Part shown: one piece after another, positions 38,416-47,679 of the stretch
Layout of the letters: every line of letters starts with the position of its first letter
How positions within the stretch are numbered: the stretch's first letter is position 1
Assembly: GCF_003410055.1 (NCBI RefSeq)
Contig: NZ_QUZK01000003.1
Coordinates: forward strand, 43,831 to 107,830
Source: Wenzhouxiangella sediminis
GTDB lineage: Bacteria > Pseudomonadota > Gammaproteobacteria > Xanthomonadales > Wenzhouxiangellaceae
Direction of reading: 5' to 3'
DNA length: 64,000 nucleotides
Program-made: the position numbers and the translations under genes
Notes under the pieces: generated by a model
Database searches by the model: none
Seen by the model: the letters and a program-made list of their open reading frames with translations, nothing else
What the model was told of the DNA's origin: nothing

Positions 38416-40212
38416 GTGCCCCGCGCGAAATCCCAACTGGTGGCGGTGACCTGGCCCTGGGTGGCGATTGCCGCCATCCTGGCCCTGTTCGTGCTGCGCG
38501 CCCGAGTGGTCGAGGATCACTACGGGGCCGTCGTGGCCTGCGAGGGGTGTTTCTTCCTGCCTTCGATCGTCCAGGACCTGTGGGTGCTGGCCATTGCCTG
38601 CGTCCTCCTGGCGATGGTCATCGTTTCGCCCTGGCGCCTGTTGCGCTGGCTGGGCGGCCTGGTCCTGTCGGTGTTGCTGATCGGCTACGTCATCGACGTC
38701 TACCTGCTGCATGCCTTCGGCATCCGGCTCTTCCTGGCCGATATCGCCGTCTACGGGCTCAGCATCGGCCTGGTGGTCGAGCAGTTCGCGGCCTGGGCCG
38801 GCGGCGTGGTGCCGGCGGTGTTGCTGATCGTTCTTCTCGTGGGCCTGGTGTCGCTCCCGGCCGTGCTCCCCAGGTCGGCTTCGCCAGTAATGATGGCGAG
38901 CCTGGTCCTGGTCGGGCTGGTTTCCACCGGTGTGGCGGCTTTCGGCCCGGCCCCGGATTTCGTCAACAGCTGGATCTACCGGAACTTCCTGCAGGCCAAC
39001 TCGGCCACCACCGAGTCGGTCCGCTACAGCCCGGAGCGGATCGAGGCGATACGGAACAAGCAGGACGCAATACTGCCGCGCAGCTGCGAAAGTTCGCCGG
39101 TCGATCGTCGAAACGTCATCGTCCTGATCCTGGAATCCTGGTCGAGCTACCAGAGCCCGGCCTTCGGCGGTCACCTCGACTGGACGCCCGAACTCGACGC
39201 GCTGGCAATGGAAAACGTGCGCTACACCAACCTGCACGCCGGCGGATTCAGCACCAACGAGGGGCTGGTCAACATTCTCGGCGGTGTCCGGCTGTGGGCA
39301 CCGTTCGAGCACCTGTTCGAAGCGGCCGAATTCGGGCACGCCTGGGGCATCGACGGCGGCATGGCCGAGGTCCTCGGTAGCGCCGGTTTCCGCACCGCTT
39401 TCCTGACCACCGGTCCCCTGTCGTTCCTGCGAAAGGGCGAGTGGCTGAGGGACCTGGGTTTCGACTACGTGGAGGGCAACCAGCATCCGTTCTACGAGGA
39501 CTGGGAGCGGGTGGCGTTCCATGCCGCTGCCGACGAGGCGCTCTATCGGCGCGCCCTGCAGTGGACGGGCGACCAGGCGGATTCGCCCTACCTGCTGGTG
39601 CTCGAGACGGTCAGTACGCACCAGCCCTACATCAACCCCGAGACCGGCGCGTACGACATCGAGGGCAGTTTCCGCTACGCGGATCGCTGGGCCGCGTGGT
39701 TCCACGACCGGCTCGAGGAGCGCGGATTCTTCGACTCCGGGGTGCTGCTCGTGGTCAGCGACCACCGCAGCATGACGCCGATCAGCGCCGAGGAGCAGGA
39801 ACGCTTCGGGCGCGGGGCGGCCTCGCGGATCCCGATGTTCATGGTCGACAAACAGTGGCAGGGGGCGCCGGTGGTCGATCGGGTGCACGGCCTGGGCGAC
39901 CTGGTCGCGGGCATGCGCCAGCGAGTGTCCGGGGAAGTCTGCACCGACGCCACTCAGGCCAGCCCGTTCCGAACCGATGAAGCCGAGGGCAGCTGCGCGT
40001 TTCACCTGCGCGGCTCGCAACGCGGTATCGTGGATGTCTTCTGCGGCGACGGCAACGGTCGCGTCCTGCTCGACGGCGACGATACACGCTTTACGGACGT
40101 CTCGGGGCTTTCGCCCCGGCGCCGGGAACAGGTATTGACGGCGATCGCCCTCGAGCGCATCCGCGGATCCGAGCGAGCCCGGCGCTACGAAGCAGCCGGC
40201 GGCGATCGATGA
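38416..40212 (+). CDS. LtaS-type membrane sulfatase-fold phosphotransferase
   Basis: A 598-residue protein with about five N-terminal membrane helices (within residues 10-190) and a C-terminal alkaline-phosphatase-superfamily domain (about 225-530). Metal-site landmarks are the Glu in VIVLILESWSSY, the nucleophile Thr/Ser in HAGGFSTNEGLVN (near 280) and SDHRSMTP (near 450). It resembles lipoteichoic-acid synthases and the OpgB/EptA-type transferases, and could move a phosphoglycerol or phosphoethanolamine group onto an envelope glycan. The start is a GTG at 38416. The adjacent uppP supports a cell-envelope setting. The last 70 residues, with paired Cys, are not conserved. Confidence 0.82.
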   Translation: MPRAKSQLVAVTWPWVAIAAILALFVLRARVVEDHYGAVVACEGCFFLPSIVQDLWVLAIACVLLAMVIVSPWRLLRWLGGLVLSVLLIGYVIDVYLLHAFGIRLFLADIAVYGLSIGLVVEQFAAWAGGVVPAVLLIVLLVGLVSLPAVLPRSASPVMMASLVLVGLVSTGVAAFGPAPDFVNSWIYRNFLQANSATTESVRYSPERIEAIRNKQDAILPRSCESSPVDRRNVIVLILESWSSYQSPAFGGHLDWTPELDALAMENVRYTNLHAGGFSTNEGLVNILGGVRLWAPFEHLFEAAEFGHAWGIDGGMAEVLGSAGFRTAFLTTGPLSFLRKGEWLRDLGFDYVEGNQHPFYEDWERVAFHAAADEALYRRALQWTGDQADSPYLLVLETVSTHQPYINPETGAYDIEGSFRYADRWAAWFHDRLEERGFFDSGVLLVVSDHRSMTPISAEEQERFGRGAASRIPMFMVDKQWQGAPVVDRVHGLGDLVAGMRQRVSGEVCTDATQASPFRTDEAEGSCAFHLRGSQRGIVDVFCGDGNGRVLLDGDDTRFTDVSGLSPRRREQVLTAIALERIRGSERARRYEAAGGDR

Positions 40213-40246
40213 AGGGCCGGGGCGGGTAAGGCATCAAGGAGAGAAC

Positions 40247-41047
40247 GTGGACTGGCTGCAGACACTGCTGATCGCCCTCATCCAGGGCTTGACGGAATTC
40301 CTCCCCGTTTCCAGCCAGGCGCATCTGGTGCTCTATTCCTGGGTGACCGGCGGGGTCTACCAGGGGCTGGATTTCGACATCATCCTGCACGCGGGCTCCC
40401 TGGTCGCCGTGGTCGCCTACTTCAGGCGGGAATTGCTCGCCATGGCGCGTTCCTGGTTCGGTTCGCTTGTGGGGGGGCAGCCGGACGCCGATTCGCGCCT
40501 GGCATGGTGGATCATCATCGGCACGCTGCCGGCGGTCGTTTTCGGTTTTCTGCTCAAGGACGTGGCCGAGGAGCAGCTGCGCGCGGTCTGGGTCATGGCC
40601 ACGTCCCTGGTCGTCTTCGGCCTGTTGCTGGGCTGGGCCGATTGGCGGGGAAGGCGCGACCGCGACGAGCACCAGCTGGGGCTACGGGGCGTGCTCGTGA
40701 TCGGATTCGCGCAGGTGCTGGCTTTGATTCCCGGAACGTCGCGCTCGGGCATCACCATCACCGCCGCGCTGTTCATGGGGCTGACGCGGGAGGCGGCTTC
40801 GCGCTTTTCCTTCCTGTTGTCGATTCCGGTCATTACCGGCGCGGCCGTGCTCGGGCTTCGCGACCTGTCCTCGACCGAACTGACCACCCCCTGGGGATTG
40901 CTGCTGCTCGGTTTCGCGGCGTCGGCCCTGAGCACGTACGCCTGCATCCACTTCTTCCTGGCGTTCATCAAGCGCATCGGCATGCAACCCTTCGTGATCT
41001 ACCGGATCGTGCTGGGCGGCCTGTTACTGGCCTATCTGTGGTGGTGA
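40247..41047 (+). CDS. uppP: Undecaprenyl-diphosphatase (BacA/UppP)
   Basis: A 266-residue polytopic membrane protein. Two family signatures are present: LIQGLTEFLPVSSQAHLVL (residues 11-29, with the EFLPVSS active-site Glu and Ser) and ALIPGTSRSGITITAALFMGLTREAASRFSFLLSIP (near 160-195, with the PGTSRSG Arg). It recycles undecaprenyl diphosphate, which confers bacitracin resistance. AAGGAG precedes the GTG start at 40247, 34 nt after the LtaS-like gene, so the two are probably co-transcribed. The canonical SSGHL is SSQAHL here. Confidence 0.95.
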   Translation: MDWLQTLLIALIQGLTEFLPVSSQAHLVLYSWVTGGVYQGLDFDIILHAGSLVAVVAYFRRELLAMARSWFGSLVGGQPDADSRLAWWIIIGTLPAVVFGFLLKDVAEEQLRAVWVMATSLVVFGLLLGWADWRGRRDRDEHQLGLRGVLVIGFAQVLALIPGTSRSGITITAALFMGLTREAASRFSFLLSIPVITGAAVLGLRDLSSTELTTPWGLLLLGFAASALSTYACIHFFLAFIKRIGMQPFVIYRIVLGGLLLAYLWW

Positions 41048-41057
41048 CTCCTGCCCT

Positions 41058-43631
41058 TCAGCCGTCGACCTTCTTGAGCCTGTAGAGCCAGTCCAGCGCT
41101 TCCCGCGGGCTGAGATCGTCCGGGTCGATATCTTCGAGCATGTCGTGTACCGGATCGACCGGAGAATCCTCAGACCCGGCGCCTCGGGTGGACGCCTGTC
41201 CGAACAGGCCCAGCTGCGGGCTGCTGGCGCCGGCGGCCTCGTTCTCCAGGCGATCGAGGTGCTTGCGCGCCTGGGCGATGACCGGCTTGGGGACGCCGGC
41301 CAGGCGCGCGACCTGGATGCCGTAGCTCTGGCTGGCCGGGCCCTCGCGCACCGAATGCAGGAAGACGATCTCGTCGCCGTGTTCGCGCGCGTCGAGATGC
41401 ACGTTGGCGATGCCTTCGTGGTCTTCGGCCAGGCGGGTGAGTTCGAAGTAGTGGGTGGCGAAAAGGGTCATGGCGCGCAGGTTCAGGGCCAGTTCGGTGG
41501 CCACCGCCCAGGCCAGGGCCAGGCCGTCGAAGGTCGAGGTGCCGCGCCCGATCTCGTCCATCAGGACCAGGGAATGCTCGGTGGCGTTGTGCAGGATATT
41601 CGCGGTCTCGACCATTTCGACCATGAAGGTCGAGCGCCCGCGGGTCAGGTCGTCGCCTGCGCCGATGCGCGAGAAGATGCGGTCGATCGGGCCGATCCGG
41701 GCGGACTTCGCGGGCACGAAGGCCCCGGCGTGGGCCAGGATGGTGATCAGCGCGGCCTGCCGCATGTAGGTGGACTTGCCGCCCATGTTGGGGCCGGTGA
41801 TGACCAGCATGCGCCGGTCCGGGTCGAGCCGGCAGTCGTTGGGAACGAACGCTTCGTCCTGGACGCGCTCGACGACCGGATGGCGGCCTTCGACGATGTC
41901 GACCCCGGGCTGCTCGTCGAGCTCGGGTACATTGAGGCGAAGGGTCTCGGCCCGTTCGGCGAAGGTCACCAGGACGTCGAGCGTGGCCAGGCCGGCAGCG
42001 ATGACCGCCAGGCGGCCGTGCTCGCCACCGAGGCGATCGACCAGCGCTTCGTAGAGCGCCTTCTCCCTTGCCAGGGCGCGTTCGCGCGCCGACAGCACCT
42101 TGTCCTCGAAGGCCTTGAGTTCCTCGGTGATGTAGCGCTCGGCGTTCTTGAGCGTCTGGCGACGGCTGTATTCGGTGGGCACCTTGTCGGCGTGCGTCTT
42201 GCCGATCTCGATGTAGTAACCGTGCACCCGGTTGAAGCCGACCTTGAGCGTCTGGACTCCCGTGCGTTCGCGTTCCTGCTCTTCGTAGCGTACGAGAAAG
42301 TCGCCGGCGTTCTGGCTCAAGCCGCGCAACTCGTCGAGTTCGGCATCGTAGCCCTCCGCGATCACGCCGCCGTCGCGCACGACCATGGGCGGTTGCTCGA
42401 CGACCGCCGACTCGAGCAACTTCGACAGGTCGGGGCAGGGGGCGAGGTCGTCCCGCAGTTCGTCGAGGAGCGGCACGGACACCCGCTCCAGGCCTTCGGC
42501 AAGTTGCGGCAGCCGTCCCAGCCCCTCCCTGAGCGTGGCGAGATCGCGCGGGCGGGCGGTCTTGAGCGCGATCCGGGTCAGTACGCGCTCGATGTCGCCC
42601 AGGCCGGAAAGCCGCTCCGCTAGGTCGGGGTGGACGTGCGTCTCCATCAGCGCCGACACCGCCTGGTGGCGTGCGCCCAGGGCGGTGCGGTCGCGCAGCG
42701 GATGGGTGAGCCAGCGCTTGAGCTTGCGGCTGCCCATGGGGGTTGCGGCCGTGTCCATCAGCCCGACCAGGGTGTGCTCGCTGCGACCGTCGGGGTGGAC
42801 GTCGATTTCCAGATGGCGGCGCGTGGCGGCGTCGAGCACCAGGTGTTCTGCCGGGCGTACGGCGCGCATGCCGGCCAGGTGCGGCAGTTCGCCCGAGAGC
42901 ATGTCGCGCGCATAGCCGAGCAGTGCGCCGGCGGCGCCGACTTCGGGCCCGCGGCCCTCGATTCCGAAGCCCGACAGGTCCTGGACGCGGAACTGGCGGC
43001 ACAGCTCGCGTTCGGCCGATTCGGCGTCGAAGGCCCAGGGCGGATGCTCGCGCACCGCCGCGCCTTCGCGATTGAAGGGCAGTCCGGCGTTCTCGGGCAG
43101 CAGGATCTCGGCCGGCCGCAGGCGCTCGAGCTCGGCGGTCAGTTCCGCCGCCGAGCCCAGGGGGCAGCAGCGCAGCCGTCCGCCGGCCAGGTCCAGCCAG
43201 GCCAGGCCGAAGCCCTGTTTGCCCGGAAGGATGGCCGCCAGCAGGCGTTCGGTGCGCTCCTCGAGCAGGGATTCCTCGGTGACCGTGCCCGGGGTGACGA
43301 TTCTCACCACCTTGCGCTCGACCGGTCCCTTGGCGGTATCCGGGTCGCCGATCTGCTCGCAGATCGCCACGGACTCGCCCTTCTTGAGCAGCCGGGCGAG
43401 ATAGCCGTCGACGCTGTGGTAGGGCACGCCGGCCATTGGAATGGGCTCGCCGGCCGACTTGCCGCGGTGGGTCAGGGTAATGTCGAGCAGACCGGCTGCA
43501 CGCTTCGCGTCGTCATAGAACAACTCGTAGAAGTCGCCCATGCGGAAAAACAGCAGGATGTCCGGATAATCGGCCTTGATCCGGAGATACTGCTGCATGA
43601 GAGGTGTGTGCTGGGGTGGGGCGTCTGACAT
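41058..43631 (-). CDS. mutS: DNA mismatch repair protein MutS
   Basis: An 857-residue protein close to E. coli MutS (853). The mismatch-binding domain holds [23 protein letters not shown] with the intercalating Phe-x-Glu (near 35-45). The lever and clamp domains follow, then the ATPase with Walker [15 protein letters not shown] (near 610-622), Walker [17 protein letters not shown] and the signature [19 protein letters not shown]. The C-terminal helices for dimer or beta-clamp contact end in [11 protein letters not shown]. It initiates mismatch repair with MutL. Convergent with uppP; pncC lies divergent across a repeat-rich gap. Confidence 0.97.
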   Translation of the reverse strand: MSDAPPQHTPLMQQYLRIKADYPDILLFFRMGDFYELFYDDAKRAAGLLDITLTHRGKSAGEPIPMAGVPYHSVDGYLARLLKKGESVAICEQIGDPDTAKGPVERKVVRIVTPGTVTEESLLEERTERLLAAILPGKQGFGLAWLDLAGGRLRCCPLGSAAELTAELERLRPAEILLPENAGLPFNREGAAVREHPPWAFDAESAERELCRQFRVQDLSGFGIEGRGPEVGAAGALLGYARDMLSGELPHLAGMRAVRPAEHLVLDAATRRHLEIDVHPDGRSEHTLVGLMDTAATPMGSRKLKRWLTHPLRDRTALGARHQAVSALMETHVHPDLAERLSGLGDIERVLTRIALKTARPRDLATLREGLGRLPQLAEGLERVSVPLLDELRDDLAPCPDLSKLLESAVVEQPPMVVRDGGVIAEGYDAELDELRGLSQNAGDFLVRYEEQERERTGVQTLKVGFNRVHGYYIEIGKTHADKVPTEYSRRQTLKNAERYITEELKAFEDKVLSARERALAREKALYEALVDRLGGEHGRLAVIAAGLATLDVLVTFAERAETLRLNVPELDEQPGVDIVEGRHPVVERVQDEAFVPNDCRLDPDRRMLVITGPNMGGKSTYMRQAALITILAHAGAFVPAKSARIGPIDRIFSRIGAGDDLTRGRSTFMVEMVETANILHNATEHSLVLMDEIGRGTSTFDGLALAWAVATELALNLRAMTLFATHYFELTRLAEDHEGIANVHLDAREHGDEIVFLHSVREGPASQSYGIQVARLAGVPKPVIAQARKHLDRLENEAAGASSPQLGLFGQASTRGAGSEDSPVDPVHDMLEDIDPDDLSPREALDWLYRLKKVDG

Positions 43632-43679
43632 TGCGGTGGTATCGGCTTGGGCCTTTGGCTTTGGTCGACGGCAGAGACT

Positions 43680-43763
43680 AGGTTTCAGGGTTCAGGGTTC
43701 AGGGTTCAGGGTTCAGGAAAACCCGGCCGAAGCCCGCCCTGAAACCTGAACCCTGAAACCTGG
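43680..43763. repeat. Inverted pair of CCTGAAA/CCTGAAC 7-bp repeats
   Basis: About five head-to-tail units of AGGTTTC/AGGGTTC run from 43680 to 43717. The complementary CCTGAAA and CCTGAAC units run from 43738 to 43763, with a 20-bp spacer. Most of the arm length can pair, so DNA or RNA here could form a long hairpin between mutS and pncC. The rest of the 43632-43792 gap shows no other feature. Confidence 0.85.
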
Positions 43764-43792
43764 AAACCTTCATTCAAGGCATTATAGGAGCC

Positions 43793-44296
43793 ATGGCAAT
43801 GCGAAACGACGATGAAGCGCTCTCGATGCTGGTCACCGCCCTGGCGGCCGAGTTGAAGAGGCTCGGGCGCAGGCTGGTCACGGCCGAGTCCTGCACCGGC
43901 GGCTGGATCGCGAAGGTCTGCACCGACCTGCCCGGCAGCTCGGAGTGGTTCGAGCGCGGCCTGGTGACCTATTCCAACGAGTCCAAGGCCGACCTGCTTT
44001 CCGTCAAGCCAGGCGACCTCCACCGCTTCGGCGCCGTCAGTGAGGAGGTGGCCGCGGCGATGGCGCACGGTGCGGTCGCCAACAGCCGGGCCGACGTCGC
44101 CTTGTCGGTGACGGGCATCGCCGGCCCCGACGGCGGCACCCCGGAAAAGCCCGTGGGCACGGTCTGTTTCGGCTGGGCGCTGCCCGACGACGTGGTCGAA
44201 ACCGAAAGACACCGCCTGGTCGGCAACCGCGACGAAATCCGCCGCGCCAGCGCCGCCATGGCCCTGCAGGGCCTGCTCGAGCGCCTGGCCAAGTGA
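43793..44296 (+). CDS. pncC: Nicotinamide-nucleotide amidase (CinA C-terminal family)
   Basis: A 167-residue single-domain protein. It has the CinA-C signatures RLVTAESCTGGWIAKVCTDLPGSSEWF (near 27-53, with the catalytic Ser and substrate Thr), VTYSNESKADLLSV and SVTGIAGPDGGTPEKPVGTV (near 104-123). It deamidates nicotinamide mononucleotide in the pyridine nucleotide cycle. This short form without the N-terminal domain is the common proteobacterial type and typically precedes recA. The start is the ATG at 43793; a second ATG is at 43799. Its stop overlaps an alternative GTG start of thpR. Confidence 0.94.
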   Translation: MAMRNDDEALSMLVTALAAELKRLGRRLVTAESCTGGWIAKVCTDLPGSSEWFERGLVTYSNESKADLLSVKPGDLHRFGAVSEEVAAAMAHGAVANSRADVALSVTGIAGPDGGTPEKPVGTVCFGWALPDDVVETERHRLVGNRDEIRRASAAMALQGLLERLAK

Positions 44297-44326
44297 CGCC
44301 ACCCGCGCAAACGCCCCCGAACTCCG

Positions 44327-44346
44327 GAACCCTGAAACCTGAAACC
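44327..44346 (+). repeat. Single arm of CCTGAAA repeat before thpR
   Basis: GAACCCTGAAACCTGAAACC holds two to three units and ends 6 nt before the thpR ATG at 44353. It occupies the place of a ribosome site; no partner arm is close by (the nearest is in the mutS-pncC gap). Confidence 0.75.
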
Positions 44347-44352
44347 GCCCGA

Positions 44353-44868
44353 ATGCCGGAAGCAACCCGACGCCTGTTCTTCGCTCTATGGCCCGACGAC
44401 CGGGTGCGGCGGGACATCATCGAGCGCCGTGAAGCGCTGGGACGAGTCAGTCGCAGGCGGGTGCCCGATCACAATCTGCACCTGACGCTGGTCTTTCTTG
44501 GCGACCAGCCGGGGGAGCGCCTGGCGGCATTCGAAGAGGTCGCCGGGAAGATCGAGCAGGGCGCCTGTACGCTGGAACTGGATCGCTTCGGCTGGTTTCC
44601 GCGCGCCCGGGTGGCGTGGCTGGGTGGTGACGCGCCCGAGGCGTTGGGCGAGCTGCAGGGCGTGCTGTGGCGGCGGATGGTCGGCCTTGGGGTTCGCCTC
44701 GACGAGCGCCCGTTCCGGCCGCATGTGACCCTGTTCCGCCAGGTATTGCGGCGGCCGCGGATGCCGGTCCCCGAGCCCCTGATCTGGCCGATCGGGGATT
44801 TCGTGCTGGTCGAGTCGATTCCCGGTTCACCCTACCGCGTGTTGCGGCGGTGGGCGCTGAAAGCTTGA
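44353..44868 (+). CDS. thpR: RNA 2',3'-cyclic phosphodiesterase (2H family)
   Basis: A 171-residue enzyme with the paired HxTx motifs of the 2H phosphoesterases: HLTL in DHNLHLTLVFLGD (near 40) and HVTL in RPFRPHVTLFRQV (near 125). It opens 2',3'-cyclic phosphates on RNA ends. It could alternatively start at the GTG 44293 that overlaps the pncC stop, which would add 20 residues largely encoded by the repeat arm; I prefer the ATG at 44353, giving the MPEATRRLFFALWP start seen in the family. It sits between pncC and recA. Confidence 0.92.
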   Translation: MPEATRRLFFALWPDDRVRRDIIERREALGRVSRRRVPDHNLHLTLVFLGDQPGERLAAFEEVAGKIEQGACTLELDRFGWFPRARVAWLGGDAPEALGELQGVLWRRMVGLGVRLDERPFRPHVTLFRQVLRRPRMPVPEPLIWPIGDFVLVESIPGSPYRVLRRWALKA

Positions 44869-44921
44869 GTGGCGGTACCCCAACCCGATGATTTGCCGGG
44901 GACCGGTAAGGTTTCTCCGGG

Positions 44922-44942
44922 CGTTCTCGGGATTTGAGAACG
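44922..44942. promoter_or_regulatory. Palindrome upstream of recA (candidate SOS operator)
   Basis: CGTTCTC and GAGAACG are perfect inverted arms around GGGATTT. TATACT (44950-44955) lies 7 bp downstream and could be the recA -10, so a repressor here would cover the -35 region. It is neither the enterobacterial CTGT-N8-ACAG box nor the Xanthomonas type. A weak hairpin ending the pncC-thpR transcript is the alternative. Confidence 0.4.
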
Positions 44943-45093
44943 GCCTGCCTATACTGCGCGTAAGACATGATCGCGAGTGCCTGTAGGAAAGGCCGGTGAT
45001 CGGCGGAATACGACTTGGATCACGACTGCCCTGTGAGATAATCCGGGCAGATCGCGGCAGCAACCGAACGAATCGAGCAAGAGGACTTTAATC

Positions 45094-46140
45094 GTGGACG
45101 ACAATCGCAAAAGAGCACTGGCCGCGGCATTGGGCCAGATCGAGAAACAGTACGGAAAGGGCGCCATCATGCGCATGGGCGACGACGCCGGGCGCAAGGA
45201 CGTGCCGGTGGTCTCGACCGGTTCGCTGGCCCTCGACGTCGCACTGGGCGTGGGCGGTCTGCCGCGCGGTCGCGTATGCGAAATCTACGGCCCGGAATCG
45301 TCGGGCAAGACCACGCTGACCCTGCACGCCGTCGCCGAGGCCCAGAAGGCCGGCGGCACGGCGGCCTTCGTCGACGCCGAGCACGCGCTCGACCCCAGCT
45401 ACGCCGAAAAGCTCGGCGTGAACGTCGACGACCTGCTGGTTTCGCAGCCCGACACCGGCGAGCAGGCACTCGAAATCGCCGACATGCTGGTGCGCTCCGG
45501 CGCGGTGGACATCGTGGTGGTCGACTCGGTCGCAGCGCTCACGCCCAAGGCCGAGATCGAGGGCGAGATGGGCGACTCCCACGTCGGCCTGCAGGCGCGG
45601 CTGATGAGCCAGGCCCTGCGCAAGCTCACCGCCAACATCAAGCGCACCAACTGCCTGGTGATCTTCATCAACCAGATCCGCATGAAGATCGGCGTGATGT
45701 TCGGCAGCCCCGAAACCACCACCGGCGGCAACGCGCTGAAGTTCTACTCGTCCGTGCGCCTGGACATTCGCCGAATCGGCGCGATCAAGCGCGGCGACGA
45801 AGCGGTCGGCAACGAGACGCGCGTGAAGGTGGTCAAGAACAAGATGGCGCCTCCGTTCAGGCAGGCGGTTTTCGAGATCCTCTACGGCGAGGGCATTTCG
45901 CGCGAGGGCGAGTTGATCGAGCTCGGCGTCGAGCACGGCCTGGTCAAGAAGTCCGGCGCCTGGTACAGCTACGGCGACGACCGGATCGGTCAGGGCAAGG
46001 ACAACGTACGCCAGTTCCTCAAGGACAACCCGGACATGGCCGCCGACATCGAACGCCAACTCCGCGAAAAGCTCCTGCCCAAGTCGATGGACGCGGCCAC
46101 GCAGGCCACCCAGGAAGAAGCCGAATCCAAGGCGGGCTGA
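45094..46140 (+). CDS. recA: Recombinase RecA
   Basis: A 348-residue protein of normal length. Walker A is [10 protein letters not shown] (near 67-76), Walker [13 protein letters not shown], loop L1 [22 protein letters not shown] and loop L2 [26 protein letters not shown] are all intact. It catalyses strand exchange and stimulates LexA self-cleavage. The start is a GTG (GTGGACGAC) after AAGAGGAC. recX follows after 13 nt. The 5' region 44869-45093 holds the palindrome described separately and about 130 nt of leader. Confidence 0.98.
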   Translation: MDDNRKRALAAALGQIEKQYGKGAIMRMGDDAGRKDVPVVSTGSLALDVALGVGGLPRGRVCEIYGPESSGKTTLTLHAVAEAQKAGGTAAFVDAEHALDPSYAEKLGVNVDDLLVSQPDTGEQALEIADMLVRSGAVDIVVVDSVAALTPKAEIEGEMGDSHVGLQARLMSQALRKLTANIKRTNCLVIFINQIRMKIGVMFGSPETTTGGNALKFYSSVRLDIRRIGAIKRGDEAVGNETRVKVVKNKMAPPFRQAVFEILYGEGISREGELIELGVEHGLVKKSGAWYSYGDDRIGQGKDNVRQFLKDNPDMAADIERQLREKLLPKSMDAATQATQEEAESKAG

Positions 46141-46153
46141 TCGGGGTGTCGGC

Positions 46154-46606
46154 TTGACCGAAACGGATGACGCCAATCCGGCCGAAATACGCGAAGCCGC
46201 GCTGCGCCTGCTGGCGCGGCGCGAGCATTCCCGGCTGGAGTTGTCTCGAAAGCTGAAGCAGCGTGGTTGGGCTGACTGCGACGTCGAGGTCGTTATCGAC
46301 GAGCTGGCCGACGAGAACCTCCAGTCCGAGGCCCGCTTTGCCGAGAGTTTCGTGCGTCAGCGCGTGGCCCGGGCCTACGGGCCGATGCGCATCCGGGCCG
46401 AGTTGTCCGAGCGCGGTCTCGACCGCGCCGAAATCACGCGGGCCCTGGAAACCGAATCGCCGGACTGGTTCGCGATTGCCGCCGACTGGTACGAGAAGCG
46501 ATACGGCCCCGAGCCTCCCGCCGACCTGAAGGAAAAGTCGCGCCGCCAGCAGGCGCTGGCGCGGCGGGGCTTTGCCCACGAACATATTCGGGAACTGTTC
46601 GACTGA
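46154..46606 (+). CDS. recX: Regulatory protein RecX
   Basis: A 150-residue protein of three tandem three-helix repeats typical of RecX: AALRLLARREHSRLELSRKLKQRGW (first), ARFAESFVRQRVARAYGPMRIRAELSERGL (second) and a C-terminal RRQQALARRGFAHEHIRELFD (third). It modulates RecA filament extension. The start is a TTG, 13 nt after recA, so expression should be low relative to recA. It converges with the diguanylate cyclase pair, which occupies the space before alaS. Confidence 0.92.
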   Translation: MTETDDANPAEIREAALRLLARREHSRLELSRKLKQRGWADCDVEVVIDELADENLQSEARFAESFVRQRVARAYGPMRIRAELSERGLDRAEITRALETESPDWFAIAADWYEKRYGPEPPADLKEKSRRQQALARRGFAHEHIRELFD

Positions 46607-46623
46607 ACTTGCCCGTCGGGCGC

Positions 46624-47673
46624 TCAGGCGACTTTGCAGCGATCCTTGCCCGCGCGCTTGGCTTCGAGCAGGGCGCAGTCCGCGCGCCGCAGCCAGCTTT
46701 CGGCCGATTCGCGCCAGAGCAGTTCGGCCAGCCCCATCGAAACCGTGACCGGCCCGTCCGGGCCGGCGAGCTTGCCGGCCAGTACGCCGCGCAGCCTTTC
46801 CACAAGGCCGCGAGCCTGCTCCAGCCCGGTGTTCGGGAGCAGCAGCACGAATTCTTCGCCGCCGTAGCGATAGAAGCGGTCGTCCATTCTGCTTCGGGAT
46901 TCGACGAGCTCGGCCAGTTCGGACAGAATCCTGTCGCCGGCTTCGTGCCCATGGCTGTCGTTGAGTGACTTGAAATCGTCCACGTCCAGTATCACGAGTA
47001 CGTGGCGCTGGAGAGCGGGCCGGTTGGCCGCGGCGAGAGCCGCAAGATCGCGGTCGAGCGATCGCCTGTTGAGCGCGCCCGTCAGGGCGTCGTGGGCCGC
47101 CATGTGGGTGAGTTCGCCGTGCTGACTGTCTACCCGGGCCGAAAAAATCAGGCTGAACAGGCTGACCATGGTGGCGACGGCGATGAACGTGAGTTGGTCG
47201 GTCGGGCCGGCGAAGTTGCCGGCATCCAGTGCCACGCAGGCGATCACGACGGCGCTGGCAGTCACGGCGACCCGCTTGTCGGCCATGAGGAAGTTGCCGA
47301 CCAGCAGCCCGAAGATCCACATCACGCTGGTGTCCAGCGCCACGACGTTGGTCAGGCCGGCCGTGGTTGCAGCGATCGCGAACAGGTTGGCCGCCCGTCT
47401 CGTCCAGCGGGGATTCCAGGCCAGCAGGGCGATCGAGCAGAACACCGTAACGATCACGATATCCGCCAGACCGATCAGCCAGTCGCCGATCGAGAAGCGA
47501 TAGAGCCCGAAAGCGCCGATGATGCACAGGGAGCTGAACGCGTAGAGCGTGACCACGGCAAGGCGGAGATCGCTCTTCATGCGTTCGGCCACGCTGCGCG
47601 GGGCTGCCGATCGCGGGGGGCGGGCGTGATTCGCGGATGCGAGCTTCGTCGGCGGTCTGTTGGGTGTGGTCAT
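46624..47673 (-). CDS. Membrane diguanylate cyclase (copy 1 of tandem pair)
   Basis: A 349-residue protein. Six membrane helices fill about residues 37-185 without a recognisable sensor motif, and a GGDEF domain fills about 195-345. The active-site motif is GGEEF in DRFYRYGGEEFVLLL (near 275-290). The inhibitory RxxD site (RMDD) lies five residues before it, so product inhibition is expected. It makes cyclic di-GMP. The neighbour upstream is a paralogue of identical length (6-nt gap), implying a tandem duplication expressed as one transcript. It ends 17 nt from recX. Confidence 0.9.
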   Translation of the reverse strand: MTTPNRPPTKLASANHARPPRSAAPRSVAERMKSDLRLAVVTLYAFSSLCIIGAFGLYRFSIGDWLIGLADIVIVTVFCSIALLAWNPRWTRRAANLFAIAATTAGLTNVVALDTSVMWIFGLLVGNFLMADKRVAVTASAVVIACVALDAGNFAGPTDQLTFIAVATMVSLFSLIFSARVDSQHGELTHMAAHDALTGALNRRSLDRDLAALAAANRPALQRHVLVILDVDDFKSLNDSHGHEAGDRILSELAELVESRSRMDDRFYRYGGEEFVLLLPNTGLEQARGLVERLRGVLAGKLAGPDGPVTVSMGLAELLWRESAESWLRRADCALLEAKRAGKDRCKVA

Positions 47674-47679
47674 GCCTCG

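Noticed and set aside
43680..43763. The tandem repeats as a CRISPR array
   Set aside because: Units are 7 bp with no spacers and no cas genes; the array is inverted upon itself.
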